7,131 nt of DNA from JAHEEL01 sp034660035. Its GTDB lineage: Bacteria; Actinomycetota; Acidimicrobiia; Spongiisociales; UBA5794. The stretch spans positions 1 through 7,131 of the forward strand of contig JAYEIJ010000192.1 in NCBI GenBank assembly GCA_034660035.1. The letters are read 5' to 3'. The notes beneath the pieces were generated by a model. The model saw nothing but the letters and a program-made list of their open reading frames with translations, was not told the origin of the DNA and searched no databases. Position numbers and translations under genes: made by a program. Position 1 is the first letter of the stretch. Each line of letters opens with the position of its first letter. Shown here in pieces: positions 1 to 6,500 of the stretch.

Positions 1-16
1 GCCACCCACCGACTGC

Positions 17-22
17 GAGAGG
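17..22 (+). promoter_or_regulatory. Probable ribosome binding site of glyS
   Basis: GAGAGG lies 3 nt before the ATG at 26. The spacing is shorter than usual, so it is only moderate support for this start. The window begins too close to judge a promoter. Confidence 0.4.
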
Positions 23-25
23 TTC

Positions 26-1333
26 ATGCCTGCCGATTTCGACACGATCGTCAACCTTGCCAAGAAGCGAGGCTTCGTTTTCCAATCGTCCGAGATCTAC
101 GGGGGGATCCGCTCGGCGTACGACTACGGGCCGCTCGGGGTCGAACTGCTCCGCAACGTCAAGGCGCAGTGGTGGCGTTCGATGGTGCAGTTGCGCGACG
201 ACATCGTCGGACTCGACAGCGCCGTTATCCAGTCTCCCAAAGTGTGGGTCGCTTCCGGGCACGTCGCTTCGTTCTCCGATCCGCTCGTCGAGTGCCGCGA
301 ATGCCACAACCGGCATCGCCTCGACAGGATCGACAACCCCGATCAGTGTCCAACCTGCGGCTCAAAGGGCTCCTTCACCGAAGCCCGCGAGTTCAATCTC
401 ATGTTCCGTACCCACATGGGGCCGGTCGAGAGTGAGGACAACGCAGTCTTCCTACGACCCGAGACGGCTCAGGGGATCTTCATCAATTTCGAGAACGTGC
501 GGAGAACGGTTCGCAAACGCCTCCCGTTCGGCATCGCTCAGATCGGGAAGTCGTTCAGGAACGAGATCACGCCCGGCCAGTTCGTGTTCCGGACCCGTGA
601 GTTCGAACAGATGGAGATGGAGTTCTTCTGCCACCCCGACGAGGCGGAGGAGTGGTTCCGCTACTGGGTCGAGGAGCGCAGGAACTGGTACATGGATCTG
701 GGCATGACCGAGGAGAACCTCCAGTTCCGCGAGCACGAGGCTGACGAACTTTCCCACTACGCGGCCGCCACGTTCGATGTGGACTACCTGTTCCCGTGGG
801 GGTGGGATGAGCTCGAGGGGATCGCGAATCGCACCGACTTCGACCTCAAGGCACACGCCGAGTACTCGGGTGAGGATCTCACCTACTTCGATCCCGCCAC
901 CGATGAGCGATTCTTCCCCTATGTCATCGAGCCGGCCGCCGGTGCGACCCGAACGACCTTCGCGTTCCTCATCGACGCCTATCACGAGGAGGAAGTGCGC
1001 GGCGAGAAGCGCACCGTCCTCAAGCTCGACCCGCGTCTTTCGCCCATCAAGGTGGCGGTCTTGCCGTTGTCCAAGAAGGACGACCTCGTCAAGGTGACCA
1101 ACCGCGTTGCGGACCTACTCCGGGGACGGTGGATGATCGAGGTGGACGTGACCCAGTCGATCGGCCGCCGCTACCGCAGGCAGGACGAGATCGGTACGCC
1201 GTACGCCGTGACGGTCGACTTCGACACGCTCGACGACGACCAGGTCACGATCCGAGATCGGGACACGATGGAGCAGGATCGGATCCCGATCGACTCGCTG
1301 GTCGAGTACCTGGCGGAGCGTCTGCCGGGTTGA
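26..1333 (+). CDS. glyS: Glycyl-tRNA synthetase, single-chain (alpha2) class II type
   Basis: This cytoplasmic enzyme charges tRNA-Gly with glycine using ATP. Seen in the 435-residue product: the N-terminal KKRGFVFQSSEIYGG and DYGPLG segments (about residues 13-38) typical of the eukaryote-like GlyRS; four zinc-type cysteines C90, C93, C108 and C111; RPETAQG at 144-150; class II motif 2 around 174-201 (GKSFRNEITPG, then RTREFEQMEMEFF); motif 3 around 302-318 (EPAAGATRTTFAF, with R309); and a C-terminal anticodon-binding domain from about 338 (LDPRLSPIKVAVLP) ending in the conserved GTPYAVTVDFDTLDD stretch near 390. The length is normal for the homodimeric family, so the gene is complete. The ATG at 26 is chosen because the N-terminus matches the family and GAGAGG lies just upstream, though only 3 nt away. 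The next Met is at residue 53. It is convergent with the next gene, and no functional link to its neighbours is evident. Confidence 0.97.
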   Translation: MPADFDTIVNLAKKRGFVFQSSEIYGGIRSAYDYGPLGVELLRNVKAQWWRSMVQLRDDIVGLDSAVIQSPKVWVASGHVASFSDPLVECRECHNRHRLDRIDNPDQCPTCGSKGSFTEAREFNLMFRTHMGPVESEDNAVFLRPETAQGIFINFENVRRTVRKRLPFGIAQIGKSFRNEITPGQFVFRTREFEQMEMEFFCHPDEAEEWFRYWVEERRNWYMDLGMTEENLQFREHEADELSHYAAATFDVDYLFPWGWDELEGIANRTDFDLKAHAEYSGEDLTYFDPATDERFFPYVIEPAAGATRTTFAFLIDAYHEEEVRGEKRTVLKLDPRLSPIKVAVLPLSKKDDLVKVTNRVADLLRGRWMIEVDVTQSIGRRYRRQDEIGTPYAVTVDFDTLDDDQVTIRDRDTMEQDRIPIDSLVEYLAERLPG

Positions 1334-1347
1334 TCGGCTTCGCCGAT
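1333..1347 (+). terminator. Small hairpin at the glyS stop, weak terminator candidate
   Basis: ATCGGC-TTC-GCCGAT is a perfect 6-bp stem with a 3-nt loop that begins on the last base of the glyS stop codon. No T tract follows; the sequence runs straight into the heptamer repeats. It could be a weak terminator or an mRNA 3'-end stabiliser, or chance in a GC-rich genome. Confidence 0.3.
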
Positions 1348-1475
1348 GTAGTCGGTATTCAGTAGCCGGTATTCAGTAGTCGGTAGTCCGTAGTCCGTAG
1401 TCTTGCTCGCAGCTCGTAGCTCGTAGCTCGTAGCTCATAGCTCACGACTTCTCAGCTACTGATCTACTGATCTAC
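1348..1475. repeat. Degenerate heptamer tandem-repeat array between convergent genes
   Basis: From 1348 to 1403 there are eight head-to-tail 7-mers of GTAGTCS type (GTAGTCG, GTATTCA, GTAGCCG, GTATTCA, GTAGTCG, GTAGTCC twice, GTAGTCT). After a 5-nt shift of phase, five 7-mers of GTAGCTC type follow at 1409-1443 (three perfect copies, first and last diverged). A short transition with CAGCTAC leads into two TGATCTAC 8-mers at 1460-1475. The families are similar: GTAGTCC and GTAGCTC differ by swapping TC and CT. The array fills nearly all of the gap between the glyS stop and the stop of the minus-strand gene, and overlaps the last codons of the latter. Units are too short and lack unique spacers, so it is not a CRISPR. 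Function unknown; slipped-strand expansion is a likely origin. Confidence 0.9.
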
Positions 1476-2801
1476 TCGGTTTCCTTCTGCCACGAACAGG
1501 TTCCTCACCAATGCATCGATGCCGGCGAGCCTGCCTGAGAAGGTGACTTCTTCGCCGACTTCCAGCGAGTCGATCGATCCGGATGGGAATGCGACGATGG
1601 CGCTGACGACGGTGTTGCCGAAGAGGTCGTTCTCGAGTTGGGCGATGTCGACGACGGCCTTCGTGAACGGGCCGTCTCCCAGTACGCGATAGTGATCGAC
1701 GATCGTGGCCGTGCGGACCTTCCCCGACCAGAGGACGCTGCGATCGGCGTATCTTTCGTCGAAGAGCGCAGCCGTCTCAAAACTGAGTCGATTCTCTCCG
1801 AACAGGTCGGTCGCGATGGCAACGGCATCCTGGCCGATGCTCCTGCCGGCGATCCGAACTGGTTCGTTTGCCGGAGGCGGATCGGTCTCCACCGACTCAT
1901 CCGGAAGGATCCTCTCTGAATCCCGCCGTGGTATCGGCACGGCCGGTTCCACTGCTGAACCGGACGTGCTGGTTCCTCGTCCGACTTGTTCCGACCATCC
2001 CGTGATGTCGCGATCAGCCGGTAATTCGACGGCGAGTGCGTCGAAGACCTTCCGGGCGATGTCGACGATGCCGGCGGCCGCGAGCGACTCACCGATCGAG
2101 ATGCGGGCATCGATGCCGCTGGGGGGTTCGGGTTCCGGTTCGTAGTCGCTCGGCAGCGTCCCCTCGAGCCGCTGATCGATGAGCGATGTCAGTTCGTTCG
2201 ACGTGCCGGCATCGGAGAGTGCATCCGCCACCGACGCGATGCGCCGGAGCGTGGAGACGATGACCCCGGCATCGTGCACGCCGCCGCGACGGTCGATCGC
2301 GATGTTGTCGTCCCCGACCACGACATCGGGATGCACGGCCAGCAGTTGATTCAACGCCATCGTTCGACCGCGGGTGAGCACGGCGCGTGCCGCCTGAGGG
2401 TTGCTGGCCTTGACGATGAACGCTTCGTCGAACGTCGGATCGCCGATGACGATGTCCTGTGCCCCGAGGATCTTCAAGAACTGCCCGATCCCAGCCTGTC
2501 GGGACAGTTGAAGCCCAATGCCGATCGCCGGGAACCCGACCGTATAGCGGGTGTAGCGGGTTGAACTCCTGCCCGATTTCTTCACGTACGTATGAACGGT
2601 TGCCGGGTGGGTGTCCATGCTGCCGGTGATCGTCGGGCCACCGCTCATAGACCCGGCTTCGAAGGAGAAACCGAGGGTCTCGGCGGCCGATTGCCATTCC
2701 GCGTTCGTCTGAGCCAGTCGTCGCTTCGCGACGACCACGGAGATGAGGGCGATCACAATCCCGATCACCCCGAAGACGATCCCGAGGGCCAGTCCGGTCA
2801 T
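1464..2801 (-). CDS. Membrane-anchored hypothetical protein, DUF3137-like middle and OB-fold-like C-terminal domain
   Basis: I do not recognise a named gene. Seen in the 445 residues: one strong N-terminal transmembrane helix (residues 3-25, MTGLALGIVFGVIGIVIALI onward) followed by KRR, suggesting a membrane anchor with the body in the cytoplasm. Residues about 35-190 are a globular region with YTRYTVGFPAIGI, GDPTFDEAFIV and a DDNIAIDRRGG turn, reminiscent of DUF3137-type domains (weak recognition). A Pro/Glu/Ser-rich linker covers about 213-230 and 275-315. Residues about 316-445 contain VLWSGKVRTATI, VVSAIVAFPSGSIDSLEVGEEVTFSGRL and a final strand, a pattern like the tRNA_anti-like OB fold. 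The ATG start is supported by the helix beginning at residue 3 and by TACACT 6 nt upstream; no Shine-Dalgarno is visible. It lies 21 bp after the Lrp-type gene on the same strand, so co-transcription is also likely. Its last codons (Val-Asp-Gln-stop) fall within the repeat array. Confidence 0.85.
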   Translation of the reverse strand: MTGLALGIVFGVIGIVIALISVVVAKRRLAQTNAEWQSAAETLGFSFEAGSMSGGPTITGSMDTHPATVHTYVKKSGRSSTRYTRYTVGFPAIGIGLQLSRQAGIGQFLKILGAQDIVIGDPTFDEAFIVKASNPQAARAVLTRGRTMALNQLLAVHPDVVVGDDNIAIDRRGGVHDAGVIVSTLRRIASVADALSDAGTSNELTSLIDQRLEGTLPSDYEPEPEPPSGIDARISIGESLAAAGIVDIARKVFDALAVELPADRDITGWSEQVGRGTSTSGSAVEPAVPIPRRDSERILPDESVETDPPPANEPVRIAGRSIGQDAVAIATDLFGENRLSFETAALFDERYADRSVLWSGKVRTATIVDHYRVLGDGPFTKAVVDIAQLENDLFGNTVVSAIVAFPSGSIDSLEVGEEVTFSGRLAGIDALVRNLFVAEGNRVDQ

Positions 2802-2807
2802 GCGTCG

Positions 2808-2813
2808 AGTGTA
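2808..2813 (-). promoter_or_regulatory. Candidate -10 element for a leaderless transcript of the membrane protein gene
   Basis: On the minus strand TACACT (fits TANNNT) is followed by exactly 6 nt and then the ATG at 2801. This is the geometry expected when transcription starts at the initiation codon, a frequent arrangement in actinobacteria. No Shine-Dalgarno is present in the 21-bp gap, which fits. A chance hexamer match cannot be excluded. Confidence 0.4.
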
Positions 2814-2822
2814 GGACGCCGG

Positions 2823-3284
2823 TCAGTCGCGATTGGGCAGGTTCGGAGTGCGGCCTTCGAAGTACGTGGCGAGCACGACCAGCGTGCGGCTTCTGCCCGG
2901 AGCGATACCGCGAAGGTCCTCGAGAAGGTCACCAAGATGATCGGACGATCGCGCCCTAACGGTGAGGAGCAGGTCGAACTCGCCGGTGACTGCGTAGCAG
3001 TTCTGAACGAACGGGATCGCCGCGATGTCATCGGCCACGTCGGCGAGTGGGCGCTCGCCCGGCGCTTCGACGCTGACCAGTGCCGTCACCGGAAGACCGA
3101 CTGCCTCCCAGTCGACCACGACCCGAGTACCGGTGATGATGCCTTGTTCGGTGAGGCGGCGGACGCGCTGGTGAACCGTCGTGGTAGCGACCCCGTTCTC
3201 CTCGGCGATCCTGCTGTACGGTGTTCGACCATCCTGCACCAATGATGCGATGATTCTGCGGTCAAGACTATCCATGACGAACAT
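2823..3284 (-). CDS. Lrp/AsnC-family transcriptional regulator
   Basis: The 153-residue product has the usual Lrp/AsnC length and layout. Residues 4-50 form the winged helix-turn-helix (MDSLDRRIIASLVQDGR, then SRIAEENGVATTTVHQRVRRL with the recognition helix near 33-44, then EQGIITG). Residues about 64-145 are the RAM/ligand-binding domain, with the family hallmark CYAVTGEFDLLL at 96-107, where G101 and D104 belong to the effector-binding turn. Family members bind DNA as dimers to octamers and sense amino acids or related small molecules; the ligand here cannot be read from the sequence. Start choice: ATG at 3284 gives MFVMDSLD, whereas the internal ATG at 3275 gives MDSLD, the more typical N-terminus. 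Neither has a Shine-Dalgarno, but TAACGT sits 6 nt before the first. It lies immediately upstream of the membrane-protein gene and probably autoregulates through the AT-rich island overlapping its start. Confidence 0.95.
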   Translation of the reverse strand: MFVMDSLDRRIIASLVQDGRTPYSRIAEENGVATTTVHQRVRRLTEQGIITGTRVVVDWEAVGLPVTALVSVEAPGERPLADVADDIAAIPFVQNCYAVTGEFDLLLTVRARSSDHLGDLLEDLRGIAPGRSRTLVVLATYFEGRTPNLPNRD

Positions 3285-3327
3285 TATTACACGTTATGTA
3301 GAGAATCGCAGTATTATTTACACATAC
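3281..3327. promoter_or_regulatory. AT-rich divergent promoter/operator island, probable Lrp-type binding region
   Basis: These 47 bp are about 70% A+T (33 of 47) in an otherwise GC-rich window. Two direct repeats, ATTATTACAC (3283-3292) and ATTATTTACAC (3313-3323), lie 30 bp apart, about three helical turns. Each sits in a quasi-palindrome: ACAT-N11-ATGT (3281-3299) and GTAT-N9-ATAC (3311-3327). Lrp/AsnC proteins typically bind several phased, AT-rich, imperfect palindromes upstream of their own gene, so this is the likely autoregulatory site, and it could also control the divergent micro-gene. TATTAT at 3312-3317 is a possible -10 for the plus strand, without a good -35. Direct evidence of binding is lacking. 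Confidence 0.6.
3291..3296 (-). promoter_or_regulatory. Candidate -10 element for the Lrp-type regulator gene
   Basis: On the minus strand TAACGT (TANNNT) is followed by 6 nt and the ATG at 3284, the same spacing as at the downstream membrane-protein gene. An alternative, TACATA at 3295-3300 with GTGTAA 17 bp upstream, would also start transcription within a few bases of the ATG. Both imply a leaderless or nearly leaderless mRNA. Confidence 0.35.
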
Positions 3328-3345
3328 GAGCGTACGATCACCATG

Positions 3346-3352
3346 AAAGGAG
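3346..3352 (+). promoter_or_regulatory. Strong Shine-Dalgarno of the 27-codon ORF
   Basis: AAAGGAG is followed by 8 nt and ATG at 3361, close to ideal. It favours this ATG over the in-frame ATG at 3343, which lies before the motif and has no Shine-Dalgarno of its own. Confidence 0.65.
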
Positions 3353-3360
3353 CGTCCCAG

Positions 3361-3444
3361 ATGCATCCCGACGCCATCTACCAGTTGTTGCGTTCCCGCC
3401 GGATCGCCGCAGCGGCCCTTCGGGACCGACGCCCCCGGCACTGA
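3361..3444 (+). CDS. Putative 27-residue micro-protein
   Basis: This short ORF encodes 27 residues (begins MHPDAIYQLLRSRR, ends RDRRPRH) and I recognise no family. Support for translation: AAAGGAG 8 nt upstream, G or C at 21 of 26 third positions after the start, an AT-rich promoter-like island upstream, and a strong hairpin beginning 13 nt after the stop. The peptide is basic (eight Arg), with a predicted helical middle (AIYQLL, IAAAALRD) and an Arg-rich tail; it has no Cys and no membrane-length hydrophobic stretch. It is divergent from the Lrp-type gene and convergent with ygfK, so no downstream gene exists on its strand for it to act on as a classical leader peptide. It could be a small protein, an upstream ORF on a regulatory RNA, or a remnant. 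Confidence 0.5.
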   Translation: MHPDAIYQLLRSRRIAAAALRDRRPRH

Positions 3445-3457
3445 CGACGAACCGATC

Positions 3458-3486
3458 GAGAGGACACCGAAACCCGGTGTCCTCTC
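3458..3486. terminator. Perfect 12-bp hairpin between convergent stops, probable bidirectional terminator
   Basis: GAGAGGACACCG, a 5-nt loop (AAACC), then CGGTGTCCTCTC form a perfect 12-bp stem. Flanking CCGAT (3452-3456) and ATCGG (3492-3496) can extend pairing across an asymmetric internal loop. It starts 13 nt after the micro-ORF stop and lies 16 nt beyond the ygfK stop on the other strand. No clear T tract follows on either side (only TTCAT on the plus strand), as is common for terminators in high-GC genomes. The position between two convergent stops favours termination. Confidence 0.75.
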
Positions 3487-3502
3487 TTCATATCGGAACG
3501 CT

Positions 3503-6500
3503 TCAGCTTGCGAACGTGGGCGCTGTGAGCCTCGTCCCACCCTCGCCTGACACCGGAACCTCGGGCATCGACGCGTCGAGTCCTCTCCAGAGAGCGAACA
3601 TCGTGGCGGCCGCCTCGACGGAGATCTCATCGCCGTCGGAGGCTTCGCTTCCTGCGGTCGCCGACAGAAGTCCGAACGACTCGTCGAATGACGCCGAGAC
3701 GACGGGGGAGGAGTACTCCACGGAGCCGTTGATCGACAGGCGATGCGTCTCACCATCGAACCGCGCGGTCACGACCACCTCTTCGCCGTTTCTCCTCACC
3801 ATGAAGGCATTGGACGATTCGGCGTCGAACTCGACCTGATCGAGATACAACCGGGGCTTGTCCTCGTAGGGCTTGCCCGACGTCGGACATGAGGTCACAC
3901 AGTTCCCACACTCGTTACAGAAGTCGGAGAGCACCGCGATCTGATACGGCTGATCGACCCTGAACGCCGTGCGGCCCCGCTCCACCAGGACGCCATCCTT
4001 GACGGTGAACGACGGGAGTTCCGCAGCGAACGCCTCGGTCTTGTACGTCATCAACGCCATGTTCGGGCACACGCCGACGCAGAGGCTGCAGATCGTGTCA
4101 CAGTCGACACAGCGACCGGCCTCGGTCTGCGCCTCATCGGTCGTGTACGTGAGCATCGTCTCGTTGAAGTTGTTCCGCACCGTCAGCGGTGTGAAGACCG
4201 CCGGGACGCGATACTCGCGATGAGCCCTCCTCATGATCAGACCGTGCACGTCGTCGGTCGTGGGGATCGCATCCGAGGCTTCTTCGCTCTTGCCTGTAGT
4301 TGCCTCAACGATGGCTGCCGCTGCGGCCTTGCCGTCTGCGGCCGCCTTGACGATCGACGAAGGTCCGTCTGCTGCGACGTCGCCACCGGCGTAGATACCG
4401 GGGATCGACGACTCCAGGGTTGTTGGATCAACTTCGATGTAGCCCCTCGACGTCAGAGTCGGGACCGAGTCGCCGAAGAAATCGAGAAGCGAGTGCTGGC
4501 TGATGGCCAAGATCAGCGTGTCGAGCGGGATCTCGAAGTTCGAGTCGGGAATGTCGTGCGGGATCTTCCTTCCGGACGCATCCCGATCGCCCCGGTACTC
4601 GGTCCTCGTCGCGATCAGGCCTGCGAGCTTGCCGTCCTCGATATGGAGGCCGGACGGGCTGGCAAGCTCCTCGATCGTGATGCCCTCTTCCTGACAAGCG
4701 TGGACCTCTTCGAGATCGGCCGGCATCTGATCGATGGTGCGGCGATAGATGATCGAGACGTCTGTAGCCCCGACCCGCCATGCGGATCGTGCACAGTCCA
4801 TGGCCGTGTCTCCGGCACCGATCACGCCGACCCTGGGTCCGACCGGCATCGGATCCTCCTCCCGGACGCTGCGGAGGAAGCTCAGTGCGTCGATCACGCC
4901 CTCGCTGTCTTCGCCGTCGACACCGAGGTACTTGGGGAGCTGAGCCCCGACCGCCACGAACACACGGTCGAAGCCTTCTTCGCGTAGGTCGTCGAGCGAG
5001 AAGTCCTCCCCGGCGGTCTGTCCGTAGCGGATCTCGACACCGAGTTCCTCGAGGATCGCCATGTCCTTGTCGATCTGTTCCTGCGGGAGGCGATACTCGG
5101 GGATAGCCCCGCCGACCATACCTCCCGGATAGGCGTGGGCTTCGAAGATCGTCGAACCGATACCGGCGATCCCGAGCGCCTGCGCCGCTGCGATGCCGGC
5201 GGGGCCGGCGCCGATGATGGCGACCGTCGTGCCGGTGGGCGCCGACCGCTCGGGGACCCGCGGCCAGGTCTCGTGCGACATGATGAACCGCTTCATGTCA
5301 CGGATAGCGAGAGGCTGATCCAGGTGGGTGCGGATGCAGGTTGTCTCGCAGAGGTGGTCGCAGACCCGCCCCAGAATGGACGGCACCGGGTTGTCGGCGC
5401 GTGTGATATCGACGGCATCGTCGAAGCGGCCCTCGCGAACCGCACGCATGTAGGCCGGCACGTCCTGGGACACAGGACACTCGTCGACACATGGTGCTTC
5501 GATGCAATCGAAGAGACCGAGTTTGCGGTCGGTCTTGGATCTGTCGGTGCGGAACGACTCGTTCCGGTAGCGCCAGTCTTCGCGGACCGCCTGGGCGTAA
5601 CCGCGGAGGTTGACCCTGGCGAGGGTCCGCATCGTGATGGACGTCAGCGTCGCTGCACGCTCATCGTCATAGCCCTGATCGACGGCCCACGCGTGAACGA
5701 CGTCGGCGATCGGTCGCTTCCACTCACCGCCCAGATAGACGCAGAGATCGTGGGCATCATCGCGCCCGAACGACAACCCGCTGTCGGCGAGGACCGTCGC
5801 TGCGAGCATGTCGGCGAACGCCGCATAATGGTGCTCGGCGAGCGCTGTACGCCCGATCAGATCGGTGAGGTCGGATGCCCCTGCCTTGTCGAGACTGAGG
5901 TTGAGCTCCTCGATGTACTGAGGCATACGCAGGTAACCGCCGGTCTTCAGCAGATCGGAGCACACCGTGATCGTGGTCATCCCGGACCGCAGCAGATCGG
6001 TCACGTTGAACGCGTCGGCACCACCGGCGAACGACAGCAGCATGTCCCCCCGGAACTCCTCGGAAAGGCGGAGCGCCAGATTCGAAGTCACGGCGTGGAG
6101 AGCCCGGCCGGACATGTACATCATGTCGTCGTCCGGGAACGCCATCCGGTGATTCTCGACTTCGAGCGTGTTCGAGAGCTTCAGCCCGAACGTCAGCCCC
6201 TTGTTCCTCGCTATACGCCTCAGGTTGTGGAACATGGGGACGGCGTCCACGTACTTCAGGTCGTGACCGAACGCCTCATCGGGGATCACGACGTCGGTGA
6301 AACCGAGTTCGTCGTTGATGATCCCGCGAACCCGCTCGGCGCCGAGCAGCGTTGGGTTGCACTTCACCGACGTGTTCAGCCCGCGATCCTCGAGCAGGTA
6401 GGTGGTGATCTGTTCGATCTCTTCAGGAGGACAACCGTGCATGGTGGACAGCGTCATCGTGTTCGAGACCTGAGATGGGATGTCGATGTCCCTGATCTCG

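Noticed and set aside
57..707. 216-codon plus-strand ORF overlapping glyS in another frame
   Set aside because: The product is Ser/Arg-rich low-complexity sequence, typical of a frame-shadow of a GC-rich gene; the glyS frame has clear catalytic motifs.
452..985. 177-codon minus-strand ORF inside glyS
   Set aside because: Antisense to the conserved motif 2 and motif 3 region; composition follows from the complementary codons, with no recognisable domain.
1348..1475. CRISPR array
   Set aside because: Units are 7-8 bp and directly abutting, with no unique spacers of 25-40 bp and no cas genes nearby.
2592..3245. 217-codon plus-strand ORF across the membrane-protein and Lrp-type genes
   Set aside because: It spans two well-supported minus-strand genes and their gap and shows no family resemblance.
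3343..3360. Alternative upstream ATG of the micro-ORF (would add six residues)
   Set aside because: The Shine-Dalgarno AAAGGAG lies after this ATG and is ideally spaced for the ATG at 3361; nothing similar precedes 3343.
3361..3486. Riboswitch or peptide-leader attenuator controlling a downstream gene
   Set aside because: The gene following on that side is on the opposite strand, so no downstream cistron exists to regulate in cis; no run of a single amino-acid codon is seen in the peptide.
3268..3756. 162-codon minus-strand ORF covering the intergenic region and the end of ygfK
   Set aside because: It is out of frame with ygfK over their overlap, passes antisense through the micro-ORF and the hairpin, and has Arg/Ser/Pro-rich shadow composition.
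4220..4987. 255-codon plus-strand ORF opposite ygfK
   Set aside because: It lies wholly antisense to the conserved FAD/NAD-binding region of ygfK, its protein resembles no family, and long antisense ORFs are expected in GC-rich DNA.
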